Of a stretch of 26,742 nucleotides of DNA, positions 16,113 through 23,883 are shown in pieces. Source of the DNA: JBQTIU01 sp052387815 (GTDB lineage: Bacteria > Pseudomonadota > Alphaproteobacteria > CACIAM-22H2); the NCBI GenBank assembly GCA_052387815.1, contig JBQTIU010000051.1, forward strand, positions 1-26,742. The letters are read 5' to 3'. The position numbers and the translations under genes were made by a program. A model generated the notes under the pieces. That model searched no databases. It worked only from the letters and a program-made list of their open reading frames with translations, and was not told the origin of the DNA. Position 1 is the first letter of the stretch; every line of letters starts with the position of its first letter.

Positions 16113-17140
16113 GGCGCGGCCACCCCGGCCGGCACCGGCGCTTCCTCGGGAAGCAACCCGGCCGATTTCAGGGCGGGCCAGAATTCGGGCGGAATCGCGG
16201 TCGCCAGGAGCGCGACATTGGCCTCGACTTCGGCGGCGCTGCGGGCGCCCGGGATCACCGACACCACCGCTTGATGGGCGAGCGGAAACCGCAGCGCCGC
16301 GGCCCGCAAGGGGACCCCGAACCGCCGGCATACCGCCTCGATGGCGGCGACGCGCGCCAGGATCTCGGGCGCCGCCGGCCGGTAGAAGTAGCGCGCGCCG
16401 GCGACGGCGCCGGTGGCAAGAATCCCCGAATTGTACGGCCCGCCGATCACGATGCCGACCCCGCGCGCCGCCGCTGCCGGCAACAATTCGCGCAACGCCG
16501 ACTGATCGAGGAGCGTGTATCGCCCGGCCAGCAGGAAGCCGTCGAAGTCGCCGTGCGCAAGCGCGTCGCGGCACACCTCCCATTCGTTGACGCCGAGCCC
16601 GATGGCCCGGATCGCGCCCGCGCGGCGCAGCCGCTCGAGCGCCCGGTAGGCGCCCGCCATGGCGGCCGCGAACTGGCGCGGGTATGCCTCGGCGCCGTGG
16701 GTGTAGCGATCGACATCGTGGATATAGACGATGTCGATCCGCCCGAGCCCCAGGCGCTGCAAGCTGTCCTCGATCGAGCGCAGGGCGCCATCGTAGGAGT
16801 AGTCGAAATGCTGCCGGAAGGGCAGCGTTCCGACAAAGCCGTGGCTCTCGCGAGCAACCCCCTGGTCCGGCGCGAGCAGCCGCCCGACCTTGGTCGATAG
16901 CGTGAAGCCGTCGCGCGGCAGGTTGCGCAGCACGTGGCCCAGGCGATGCTCGCTCAAGCCGTGGCCGTAATGGGGCGCGGTGTCGAAATAGCGCAGGCCG
17001 AGCGCGTGGGCGCGCGCCACCGCCGCCAGCGCCTCGGCCTCGGGGATGGGCGCATAGAGGTTGCCGAGCGGCGCCCCGCCGAAGCCGAGCGCGCCGACCG
17101 TCGCTGCCCCGAGGCGGCGCTCGACCTGGGGCGCGTTCAT
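16109..17140 (-). CDS. Aldo/keto reductase, L-fucose/D-threo-aldose 1-dehydrogenase type
   Basis: The 343-residue protein starts at ATG 17140, preceded by GGGGGAAG. The AKR tetrad is complete: Asp53 and Tyr58 (RYFDTAPHYGHGLSE), Lys84 (STKVGR) and His141 (VYIHDVDRYTHG). GFGGAPLGNLYAPIPE and YIHDVD are features of the D-threo-aldose/L-fucose 1-dehydrogenase group, which oxidises the sugar C1 to the lactone with NAD(P). Its ATG overlaps the stop of the fucU-like mutarotase by 4 bp and its stop overlaps the lactonase start by 4 bp. This tight mutarotase-dehydrogenase-lactonase order supports a sugar-oxidising role. Confidence 0.88.
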   Translation of the reverse strand: MNAPQVERRLGAATVGALGFGGAPLGNLYAPIPEAEALAAVARAHALGLRYFDTAPHYGHGLSEHRLGHVLRNLPRDGFTLSTKVGRLLAPDQGVARESHGFVGTLPFRQHFDYSYDGALRSIEDSLQRLGLGRIDIVYIHDVDRYTHGAEAYPRQFAAAMAGAYRALERLRRAGAIRAIGLGVNEWEVCRDALAHGDFDGFLLAGRYTLLDQSALRELLPAAAARGVGIVIGGPYNSGILATGAVAGARYFYRPAAPEILARVAAIEAVCRRFGVPLRAAALRFPLAHQAVVSVIPGARSAAEVEANVALLATAIPPEFWPALKSAGLLPEEAPVPAGVAAP

Positions 17141-17580
17141 CTTCCCCCGCCGGGCGCGATCGCGCCGTTGACGACCAGGATATTCCCGTAGAACCGCTGC
17201 TCGCCGGTGGCGACCACGGCGAAAGCGGCGCGCACGCGCTCGTAGAACGCGAAGCGTTCGAGCGCCGCCAATCGCACCTTGCGGCCGGCCGCCCGATCGA
17301 CGATCGGCTCGAAGTCGCCGACCGGTCCCGGCACCCGTGCGGGGTCGCCGACCACGGCCATGACCGCGGCCGGCGTGTCCGTGAAGTCGTCGAGCGGCAG
17401 GACCGACAGCACGGCCGCCAAGGCGCGCGGCGCATCGGCGCCGTCGAGGCGGACCAGGCGGCGGGCGAGGCTGGCCGCCGGGAAGTTGGCATCGACGATG
17501 GCGACCTCGTCGCCGTGGCCCATGGCGGCGAGCGCGTGCAGAAGCTCGGGACTCAACAGCGGATCGATCCCCTTGAGCAT
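17137..17580 (-). CDS. fucU: RbsD/FucU-family sugar mutarotase
   Basis: The 147-residue product (normal length for FucU) begins MLKGIDPLLSPELLHALAAM, then GHGDEVAIVDANFPA with the family His22 and Asp30. It ends with the conserved ERFAFYERVRAAFAVVATGE and QRFYGNILVVNGA. FucU interconverts the alpha and beta anomers of L-fucose, supplying the form used by the next enzyme. It is the first gene of the 17580-12458 operon, so the promoter should lie in 17581-18253, where REP-like hairpins begin 14 bp upstream of the start codon. Confidence 0.88.
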   Translation of the reverse strand: MLKGIDPLLSPELLHALAAMGHGDEVAIVDANFPAASLARRLVRLDGADAPRALAAVLSVLPLDDFTDTPAAVMAVVGDPARVPGPVGDFEPIVDRAAGRKVRLAALERFAFYERVRAAFAVVATGEQRFYGNILVVNGAIAPGGGR

Positions 17581-17593
17581 CGGCCTCCCCGTT

Positions 17594-17720
17594 GCGGGCG
17601 GGTTGCAAACCGGCGAGGCGCGAGGCGCTGCCTCGCGGCCTCGCCCCTGGACGGGGCGTCGCGCGTCAGCGTTGTAGGGGCGGTTCTTCAGATCCGCCCG
17701 TTTCAACCCCGCCCCGACCT
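17594..17720. repeat. REP-like hairpin cluster upstream of fucU
   Basis: The stretch holds GCGGGCGGGTTGCAAACCGG at its left end, a perfect 8-bp stem CGCGAGGC/GCCTCGCG (17619-17637), a CGCCCC/GGGGCG stem (17642-17658), and GTAGGGGCGG (17674-17683) with GGGCGG/CCGCCC pairing (17678-17699), then ACCCCGCCCC. The GTAGGGGCGG and GGGCGGGTT words match the 52-bp element at 9076-9127, so these are related palindromic repeats, here in an intergenic position. Confidence 0.65.
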
Positions 17721-18066
17721 TGCCACGGGACAGCGCCGATCGCAACCGGAGTTCACATTCCCGTGTCGGCAGCACTCCTTCGTCCGGGTTATGTAGCACA
17801 TGAGTTGTCCGGCAAGTTCGCCCTCCGTTCGAGGAGCTGCGAAGGCGACGGACGACGGTGCTATGGACGGCAATGCGTACGCGTTGCCGGGGCGATGAGG
17901 TTCGAGGATGCGTTGTCGCGGTATCGCCGGCGTCGCCGGCGATGAAACCACCGGCGAGTCTCTACCGCTCGCCATAAGAGCGGCCGGACCGCAGACGCGC
18001 CGATCACCACCTCGCGAACTACACCACCTTGACGGACGTGACCCGGCTGCGGACAATGCTGCCGCG
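17721..18066. other. Intergenic stretch without a convincing gene
   Basis: No supported gene. It contains the palindrome at 17923-17943. A short plus-strand frame at 17896-17944 reading MRFEDALSRYR resembles the start of some ISNCY-type transposases; the match is too short to claim. Confidence 0.4.
17923..17943. promoter_or_regulatory. 21-bp perfect palindrome
   Basis: ATCGCCGGCG and CGCCGGCGAT flank a single central T. It sits about 310 bp upstream of the ABC binding-protein gene and 343 bp upstream of fucU. It may be a regulator operator or another extragenic palindrome; the function is not determined. Confidence 0.45.
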
Positions 18067-18165
18067 TTGCCCACAACCCCACAGGTCGATCAGCAGCGGA
18101 TATTTTAATCTGCTACTGAATGTGCTACAAAACCCGGACGTTGCAACTTGCTACCGACACAAGCG
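18067..18165 (+). pseudogene. Degenerate copy of the phage-protein C-terminus found at 3-158
   Basis: TGTGCTACAAAACCCGGAC is identical at 89-107 and 18121-18139, and GCTACCGACA follows at the same 10-nt distance in both places. Translation gives PTTPQVDQQR here against PTTPQAQQQQQKR there, a frame change and stop, then NVLQNPDVATCYR against NDVLQNPDIFTRYR. It is clearly homologous but broken, and it forms the leader region of the ABC operon. Confidence 0.7.
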
Positions 18166-18237
18166 GGCTATCCGCATTGCTGCCGGTCGGGCCGGCCGAT
18201 GGCAGGACGCACAACCGAGGCCCGCTCGGCCACATCG

Positions 18238-18246
18238 AGGGAGGGA
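18238..18246 (+). promoter_or_regulatory. Shine-Dalgarno site of the ABC binding-protein gene
   Basis: The purine run AGGGAGGGA lies 7 nt before ATG 18254 and fixes this start over the longer open frame that begins at 18029. Confidence 0.65.
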
Positions 18247-18253
18247 TCGTATC

Positions 18254-19264
18254 ATGGTGCGAAGGCTGACTCGTCTGATCGCTTCGGTGGGCGCGCTGGG
18301 GCTGGGGCTGGCGCCGTCGCCCTCGCCGGCGCAAGACTACGAGAAGGAGCTCACCATCTACGCCTCCCATCCCTCGGAGATGGTCGACTTCTTTGCCAAG
18401 GATTTCGGCGACCGCTACGGGGTCAAGATCACGACCATCAAGGCCGGCACGGGCGAGCTTTTGAACCGCATTCGCGCCGAGCAGGCCCGGCCCACCGCCG
18501 ACGTCATGTGGGGCGGCTTCGCCGATACCGGCGCCTCCGCGCCCGACCTGTTCGACCAGTATCGCTCCTCGGCCCTGGCCCGCGTCGATGCGAAGATGAT
18601 CGATCCCGCCGGCTACAACACGCCGTTCGGCGCCAGCACCATGGTCATCATGTACAACAAGAAGCTGGTGAGGACTGAGGAGGCGCCCAAGACCTGGGCC
18701 GACCTCCGCGATCCCAAATGGGCCGGCAAGGTCGTGCATGCCGATCCTTCCAAGTCGAGCTCCGCCTTTGCGGCGCTGGCGACCTGGCTCACCATCTACG
18801 GCAAGGACGACAAGGGTTGGCAGTTCATCGAGGAGATGACGCGCAACCAGACGATCGTGATCCGCTCGAGCCTGGTGTTCCAGCAGATCGGCCGCGGCGA
18901 GTATCCGGTCGGGGTGACCTACGAGGAGGGCGCCTTCAAGTACGTGCTGGCCGGGGAGGCCGGCATCGTCTATCCCGCCGACGGTTCGCTACTCGAGCCG
19001 GAGGGCATGTTCATCGTCAAGGGCGCGCCGCATCCCAAGGCGGCGCGCCTGTTCGCCGACTATCTGCTCACGGAGGACGCGCAAACCAAGCTCGCCACCC
19101 AGTTCCCGGGCCGGCGCCCGACGCTCCAGGGAATCAAGACGCATCCGGCGATGCTGCCCGCCGAGCAGCTCAAGATCGTCGACTTCGATTCCAGATGGGC
19201 GGCCGAAAAGCGCAAGGACATCCTCGATCAGATGCAGAAGGTCATGGTCAAGACCCAGCGCTGA
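18254..19264 (+). CDS. ABC transporter periplasmic substrate-binding protein (iron/AEP-type)
   Basis: This 336-residue protein has a signal peptide (MVRRLTRLIASVGALGLGLA, cleavage near residue 26 in the SPAQD region). The mature part opens KELTIYASHPSEMVDFFAKDF and carries GTGELLNRIRAEQARPTADVMWGG, SSSAFAALATWLTIYG and GVTYEEGAFKYVLAGEAGI. This is the AfuA/FutA-like class-II binding-protein fold used for ferric iron but also for 2-aminoethylphosphonate, thiamine and other small ligands. Iron-binding Tyr clusters are not obvious, so an organic ligand is as likely as iron. The ATPase follows after 54 bp, then a fused permease. The lyase/dioxygenase/hydrolase operon downstream might handle the imported compound. 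Confidence 0.88.
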   Translation: MVRRLTRLIASVGALGLGLAPSPSPAQDYEKELTIYASHPSEMVDFFAKDFGDRYGVKITTIKAGTGELLNRIRAEQARPTADVMWGGFADTGASAPDLFDQYRSSALARVDAKMIDPAGYNTPFGASTMVIMYNKKLVRTEEAPKTWADLRDPKWAGKVVHADPSKSSSAFAALATWLTIYGKDDKGWQFIEEMTRNQTIVIRSSLVFQQIGRGEYPVGVTYEEGAFKYVLAGEAGIVYPADGSLLEPEGMFIVKGAPHPKAARLFADYLLTEDAQTKLATQFPGRRPTLQGIKTHPAMLPAEQLKIVDFDSRWAAEKRKDILDQMQKVMVKTQR

Positions 19265-19318
19265 CCTGGCATCGGCGCCGAGTGCGCCCCAACTCCTGCG
19301 CTAGGCGTTGATGGAGCG

Positions 19319-20404
19319 ATGGCCTCAACGCCGGTCCGCATAGACGGCTTGGTCAAGCGTTTTGGCGAGGTCCGGGCGGTCGACGAGGTCAGCCTGTCGA
19401 TCGGCGCGGGCGAGTTCTTCACCCTGCTGGGCGCCAGCGGCTGCGGCAAGACCACGCTGCTGCGCGCCGTTGCCGGTTTCATCCGGCAGGACGCCGGTCG
19501 GATCCAGTTCGGCGCGCGATGCATCGACGACGTGCCGCCACACCGGCGGAACACCGGCATGGTGTTCCAAAATTTCGCGATCTTTCCGCACCTGACTGTG
19601 TTCGACAACATCGCCTACGGGTTGCGGGCGCGCGGCGTACCGGGGGCGGAGATCGCGCGCCGGACCGAGCGAATGCTCGCGATGACCCAGCTCGACGGGC
19701 TGGCCGGGCGGCGGCCGCGCGAGCTGTCGGGCGGGCAACAGCAGCGGGTGGTGCTCGCCCGCGCGCTCGTCATCGAGCCGGATGTCCTGCTCATGGACGA
19801 GCCGCTGTCGAACCTGGACGCGACGATGCGCGTCCGCTTGCGCGGCGAGATCCGCAAGCTGCAGCGCGAGATCGGCGTCACCACGATCTTCGTGACCCAC
19901 GACCAGGACGAGGCGCTGACGCTGTCCGACCGCGTCGCCGTGATGCGGAGCGGCCGGGTCGAGCAGGTCGGCACGCCGCACGAGGTCTACCACGCGCCCT
20001 CCAGCCTGTTTGTGGCGCGCTTCGTCGGCGAAGGCAACTTCCTCAGCGCGCACCGCCGCGGGGACGCATCGGCCGGGCTCGTGGCCTACGACGTGGGGGC
20101 CGGCGCCCCGCTCCTCGTTCGGGCCGAGCGGGCAGGTGGGCTCGACTCCGGCACGCTGGGCGTTCGCCCGCATGTCGTGGCATTGCTGCCGGCCGCGGGC
20201 GCCTCGGCGGCGGCGCTGGTCGGCACCGTCCGCGACGTGGTCTTCAAGGGCGCGCTCCTCCACTACGCGATCGAGCTCGGCGGCGGCATCGCCCTCTCGG
20301 CTGAGGCCCACAGCGGGCCGAGCGCGGCGTTCCGCCCCGGCGACCGCGTCGCCGTGACGGTTCCGCCCGAGGCAATCCTGGTCTTCGCCGAGTCCGTGTC
20401 ATGA
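19319..20404 (+). CDS. ABC transporter ATP-binding protein (PotA/FbpC type)
   Basis: The product is 361 residues. It has Walker A GASGCGKTT at 38-46, the Q-loop in MVFQNFAIFPH, signature LSGGQQQR from 136, Walker B VLLMDEPLSNLD around 156-167, and the switch His194 in VTHDQDEA. The C-terminal third (from about 240) is a TOBE-like domain, as in importers for iron, polyamines and phosphonates. Start ATG 19319 follows GGAG closely (2 nt spacing). Its TGA overlaps the permease ATG (20401-20404). It powers uptake through the fused permease. Confidence 0.92.
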   Translation: MASTPVRIDGLVKRFGEVRAVDEVSLSIGAGEFFTLLGASGCGKTTLLRAVAGFIRQDAGRIQFGARCIDDVPPHRRNTGMVFQNFAIFPHLTVFDNIAYGLRARGVPGAEIARRTERMLAMTQLDGLAGRRPRELSGGQQQRVVLARALVIEPDVLLMDEPLSNLDATMRVRLRGEIRKLQREIGVTTIFVTHDQDEALTLSDRVAVMRSGRVEQVGTPHEVYHAPSSLFVARFVGEGNFLSAHRRGDASAGLVAYDVGAGAPLLVRAERAGGLDSGTLGVRPHVVALLPAAGASAAALVGTVRDVVFKGALLHYAIELGGGIALSAEAHSGPSAAFRPGDRVAVTVPPEAILVFAESVS

Positions 20405-22095
20405 CCGCCGCCGCTGGCAGCGCGGCTTCGGTGCCGCTTCGCGCGCGGGTGCAGGGCCTCTTCGGCTTCTGGCCGCTGGCGACGGTGCTGTGCGCGGCGC
20501 TGGTCGCCGGGCTGCTCGTCCTGCCGACCCTCAACATCGCCCGCCTCAGCTTCGCCGGGGGCGTCTCCGGCGGCGAGATCTGGGCCAACTACGTCCGCTT
20601 CCTCACCGAGCCCTACTACTATCGCACCCTGATCAACAGCTTCCTGGTGAGCGGCCTGGCCATGCTCTTCGCCGTGCTGGTCGGCGTGCCCGCCGCCTAC
20701 ATCGTCATCCGCACCGACATCTGGGGCAAGGCCATTGTCCGCGCCGCCGTCGTTCTCACCTTCGTATCGCCGCCCTTCATCGGGTCATACTCCTGGGTGC
20801 TGCTGTTGGGGCGCAGCGGTGTGATCTCCGGTTGGCTGGCCCAGCATGGCATCGTCCTGCCGTCGATCTACGGCGCGCCCGGGATCGTGCTCGTCTTCAC
20901 GCTGCAATACTTCCCGTTCGTCTTCCTCATGGTCTGCGCCGGCCTGCGGGCGATCGACCAGAGCGTCGAGGACGCGGCGCGGAACCTCGGCTCCAACGGC
21001 CTGCGCAGCTTCTGGACCGTGCTCGTGCCCCTGCTCATGCCGTCGATCACGACGGGAGCGCTGCTCGTCTTCGTCGCCGCCTTCTCCGACTTCGGCACGC
21101 CGATCATCATCGGCGAGAAGTTCCGCGTGCTGGCGGTGCTGGTCTACAGCGAGTTCGTCAACGAATTCGGCGGCGCGCCCGCGCTGGCGAGCACGCTCGC
21201 CGTGTTTCTGCTGCTGACCACTACCGGCGCGCTCTTTTTCCAGCGCTGGCTGTCGCACCGATTCTCCTTTGGTGCCCAGACCGTCCGCCCGCTCGAGATA
21301 CGGCCGCTCGGCCCGCTGGCTAAGCTGCTCGCCGCGGCCTATGTATACCTGCTGCTGGCGGCCGCGCTGCTGCCGATCGGCAATATCGTCGTCTCCTCGT
21401 TCCTGCGCGCCAAGGGGCCGGTGTTCCAGGCGGAGTTCACGCTCGAGAACTACGTCAAGATCGCGAGCGTGCTGGCGGTGCCGCTCACCAACACGCTCGT
21501 TTACACCTCGATCGCGACGGCGCTCTGCGCCCTCGTCGGCACGCTGATCGCCTATGTCGTCGTGCGTCGGCGCAGCCGGATCACGGCGCTGCTCGATCAG
21601 GCCGTCATGCTGTCCTACGCCGTGCCCGGCGTCGTGCTGGCGATCGGCCTCATCATCACCTTCCACGAGCCGCCTCTGATGCTGACCGGCACGGCCGCCA
21701 TCCTTGTGCTCGCCTATTTCATCCGGCGCCTGCCGTTCTCGGTCCGCTCGGCCGCCGGCATGCTGCAGCAGCTCTCCCGGGACGTGGAGGAGGCCTCGGT
21801 CAATCTCGGCGCCGCGCCGGCCCGAACCTTCGCCCGAATCACGGTGCCGTTGGTGGCACCCGCCATCCTGGCGGGCGCGCTGCTCACCTGGGCCACCACG
21901 ATCCGCGAGCTCAGTGCCACGATCATCCTGCAGTCCGGCTCGACTGTCACCATGAGCGTCGAAATCTTCAATGAGGTGGTAAACGCCAATTTCGGCTTCG
22001 CCTCGGCGCTGGGTACGATCCTGATCGGGCTCACCTTGGTGCCGCTCGTGATCCTCTTCTACGCGCTCGGGCGGCGCGACGAGATCATCATCTGA
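20401..22095 (+). CDS. ABC transporter fused permease (two BPD_transp_1 domains)
   Basis: This 564-residue membrane protein is two binding-protein-dependent permease domains in tandem, as in AfuB/ThiP. Each half has the cytoplasmic EAA loop that contacts the ATPase: QSVEDAARNLGSNGLRSFWT in the first and VEEASVNLGAAPARTFARIT in the second, with about twelve membrane spans overall. Because both halves are joined, one copy makes the whole channel. It is the third gene of the importer operon, coupled by a 4-bp overlap. The downstream 861 bp hold only IS debris before the next gene. Confidence 0.92.
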   Translation: MTAAAGSAASVPLRARVQGLFGFWPLATVLCAALVAGLLVLPTLNIARLSFAGGVSGGEIWANYVRFLTEPYYYRTLINSFLVSGLAMLFAVLVGVPAAYIVIRTDIWGKAIVRAAVVLTFVSPPFIGSYSWVLLLGRSGVISGWLAQHGIVLPSIYGAPGIVLVFTLQYFPFVFLMVCAGLRAIDQSVEDAARNLGSNGLRSFWTVLVPLLMPSITTGALLVFVAAFSDFGTPIIIGEKFRVLAVLVYSEFVNEFGGAPALASTLAVFLLLTTTGALFFQRWLSHRFSFGAQTVRPLEIRPLGPLAKLLAAAYVYLLLAAALLPIGNIVVSSFLRAKGPVFQAEFTLENYVKIASVLAVPLTNTLVYTSIATALCALVGTLIAYVVVRRRSRITALLDQAVMLSYAVPGVVLAIGLIITFHEPPLMLTGTAAILVLAYFIRRLPFSVRSAAGMLQQLSRDVEEASVNLGAAPARTFARITVPLVAPAILAGALLTWATTIRELSATIILQSGSTVTMSVEIFNEVVNANFGFASALGTILIGLTLVPLVILFYALGRRDEIII

Positions 22096-22194
22096 GGAGC
22101 AAGGAAGAGGGGAATGTCAAAGTGCCGTCACCTGACCGATCGATGGGACCCGGCGCGCGCGGTGCCTGGTCGCTGGCGAGCCGTCTGAGACGAC

Positions 22195-22303
22195 CGGCGC
22201 CACGGCCTATTCGGCGCGCTCTACACCGATCGCGGCTCGCCCTACTTCCCTACGCCCACGGCGCGGCAAGGTGGACAAGACCAAGCCGACCGAGGTCGGC
22301 CGC
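22195..22303 (+). pseudogene. ISNCY-type transposase fragment
   Basis: HGLFGALYTDRGSPYFPTP at 22201-22257 is the segment around the second catalytic Asp of ISNCY transposases (YTDRGSxYF). After a +1 frame change, GKVDKTKPTEVGR (22265-22303) continues it as expected. The rest is missing: upstream sequence (22096-22194) shows no clear match and downstream sequence switches to an IS1380-type tail. Confidence 0.7.
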
Positions 22304-22435
22304 GGCAACCCGTGCTGGCGCCCGCAAAGGCCGCTTCGCGCCGCCTCCGGCGGTGGCCCGCGGCCAGCCTTGACGGCCGCTGGCGCGCAGCGCGCTCGGG
22401 TCGGGACGGAGGAATGGTCCCGCTCGCGGTCGAAC

Positions 22436-22733
22436 AAGGGAATGAACCGCCCCCTGACCGCACCGCACGGCACCTACGCCAACCAGTTCCGGCTCATCCT
22501 GCACACCGCCGCTTGATGGCTCCTGCACGCCCTGCGCGAGGCCGCCTCGTGCCGCTCGACTTGGCGGGTCATGCAAGTTCGACACGGCTCGCGCCTGCGC
22601 CTTGCGCCTCCTCAAGCTCGCCGCCCGCGTCGTCGAGATGGCGACCCGAATCAAGATCGCGCTGCCGAGCGCCTGCCCCGACAAGCGCATGCTCGTCCTC
22701 CTCGCCGGCCGCTTCGCCGCCCAGGCGCTTTGA
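22436..22733 (+). pseudogene. IS1380-type transposase C-terminal fragment
   Basis: NKGMNRPLTAPHGTYANQFRLILHTAA leads to TGA at 22514-22516 (a Trp or Tyr position in relatives), then WLLHALREAASCRSTWRVMQ in the same frame. An extra A near 22572 shifts the frame to FDT and then LRLLKLAARVVEMATRIKIA, LPSACPDKRMLVLLAGRF and TGA at 22731-22733. This subtype differs from the IS1380 remnant at 8682-9585, so it is a separate insertion. The stretch 22304-22435 has no recognisable content. Confidence 0.7.
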
Positions 22734-22956
22734 CCGGCGAGGAGGACGTGCCCCGCCGAACCCTTCCCCTTCAACCCCTGACCGGCAAAACCCGAACCCA
22801 CCGCGATGCGTCGCCGACGCTACGATCGCTCAATTTCGCATGCTGAAAAATGCCCCGCGGTCCGAACTTTGCGTTAAGTTCATGAATAGTTCGCTCTAGC
22901 ATAACGGCCTTGAAATCCGGAACGGATCCGATGCGACTTCGCCAAGCGGCTTACGA
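22734..22956 (+). promoter_or_regulatory. Leader of the lyase-dioxygenase-hydrolase operon
   Basis: A noticeably AT-richer patch lies at 22840-22915. CTGAAAAATGCCCC near 22842 resembles ends of IS1380-type elements. TTAAGT (22874-22879) and TAGCAT (22897-22902) are 17 bp apart and could be a weak promoter; it is the best pair I see. The IS end may thus supply or border the promoter. Confidence 0.3.
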
Positions 22957-23883
22957 ATGAACGCGTCCCTGGGCCCGCGCGGCGTGTGGGCGGCCGCGCT
23001 GACGCCGCTGGCGCCCGACGGCGCGTGCGCCGAACACCGCCTGGTCGTTCACTGTCGGCACCTCCTCGAGAGCGGCTGCGACGGCATCGTGCTGTTCGGA
23101 ACCACGGGCGAAGGCCCCTCGTTCGCGGTGGCGGAGCGCAGGGCGGCGCTCGAGGCGGCCATCGGCGCCGGCCTGCCCCCGGACCGGATCATGGTCGCCA
23201 CCGGCTGCGCCGCCCTTCCCGACGTCGTCGATCTGACGGCTCACGCCGTGGCGAGCGGCGCGGCCGGCGTCGTCATGCTGCCGCCGTTCTTTTTCAAGGA
23301 GGTCGGCGAGGACGGCGTGTTCGACGCCTATGCCTACGTCATCGACCGGGTCGCCGATCCCGGCCTGCGCCTCTATGCCTACAATATCCCGGACGTCACG
23401 GCAGTCGCGGTCGCGCCGCGCGTGATAAGGCGCCTGCGCGACCGCTTCGGCGCCGTCCTCGCCGGGGTCAAGGACAGCTCGGGCGACTGGTCCTCGACCT
23501 GGGCGCTGATCGGCGCGTGTCCCGATGTGGCGGTGTTCGTCGGCGCCGAACCCGATCTGCCGCGCGCGCTTGCCGCCGGCGCCGCGGGCACGATCAGCGG
23601 CCTCGCCAACCTTGTTCCGGGGCTGATCCGCCGCCTGCACGACACCGGCGATCCGCAGCTCGGCGCCGATATCGAGGCGCTGGTCGGCATCTTCGCCGGC
23701 CGCCAGTTCGTCCCGGCCCTCAAGGCGCTCGTGGCGCACGCCACGAACGACCCCAGGTGGCGAGGCGTCCGGCCACCGCTCGTGGCGCTCGCCGGCGGCG
23801 AGCTCCCGAGCCTCCTTGCCGCGCTCGCCAGCGCCGGTGTCCGCCTGGCGGCCGACGCGGCGGCCGAGAACCGTCCGCCATGA
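22957..23883 (+). CDS. DHDPS/NAL-family aldolase or lyase
   Basis: The 308-residue protein is a class-I pyruvate-type aldolase barrel. GTTGEG at 48-53 binds the keto-acid carboxylate, YNIP contains the catalytic Tyr142, and GVKDSSGDW contains Schiff-base Lys172. True dihydrodipicolinate synthase is normally a housekeeping gene; this copy lies in a catabolic operon and is more likely a 2-keto-3-deoxy acid aldolase/dehydratase or related lyase. Its TGA overlaps the ATG of the dioxygenase gene by 4 bp, so the two are translationally coupled. No strong ribosome site precedes ATG 22957. Confidence 0.88.
   Translation: MNASLGPRGVWAAALTPLAPDGACAEHRLVVHCRHLLESGCDGIVLFGTTGEGPSFAVAERRAALEAAIGAGLPPDRIMVATGCAALPDVVDLTAHAVASGAAGVVMLPPFFFKEVGEDGVFDAYAYVIDRVADPGLRLYAYNIPDVTAVAVAPRVIRRLRDRFGAVLAGVKDSSGDWSSTWALIGACPDVAVFVGAEPDLPRALAAGAAGTISGLANLVPGLIRRLHDTGDPQLGADIEALVGIFAGRQFVPALKALVAHATNDPRWRGVRPPLVALAGGELPSLLAALASAGVRLAADAAAENRPP

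Noticed and set aside
13629..16274. 881-codon open frame on the plus strand
   Set aside because: Antisense shadow of the ALDH, lactonase and part of the AKR gene, which have full catalytic motifs on the other strand.
18029..18253. Longer start (18029) for the ABC binding protein
   Set aside because: The added residues include the phage-gene relic and place the signal peptide internally; the strong ribosome site is at 18238-18246.
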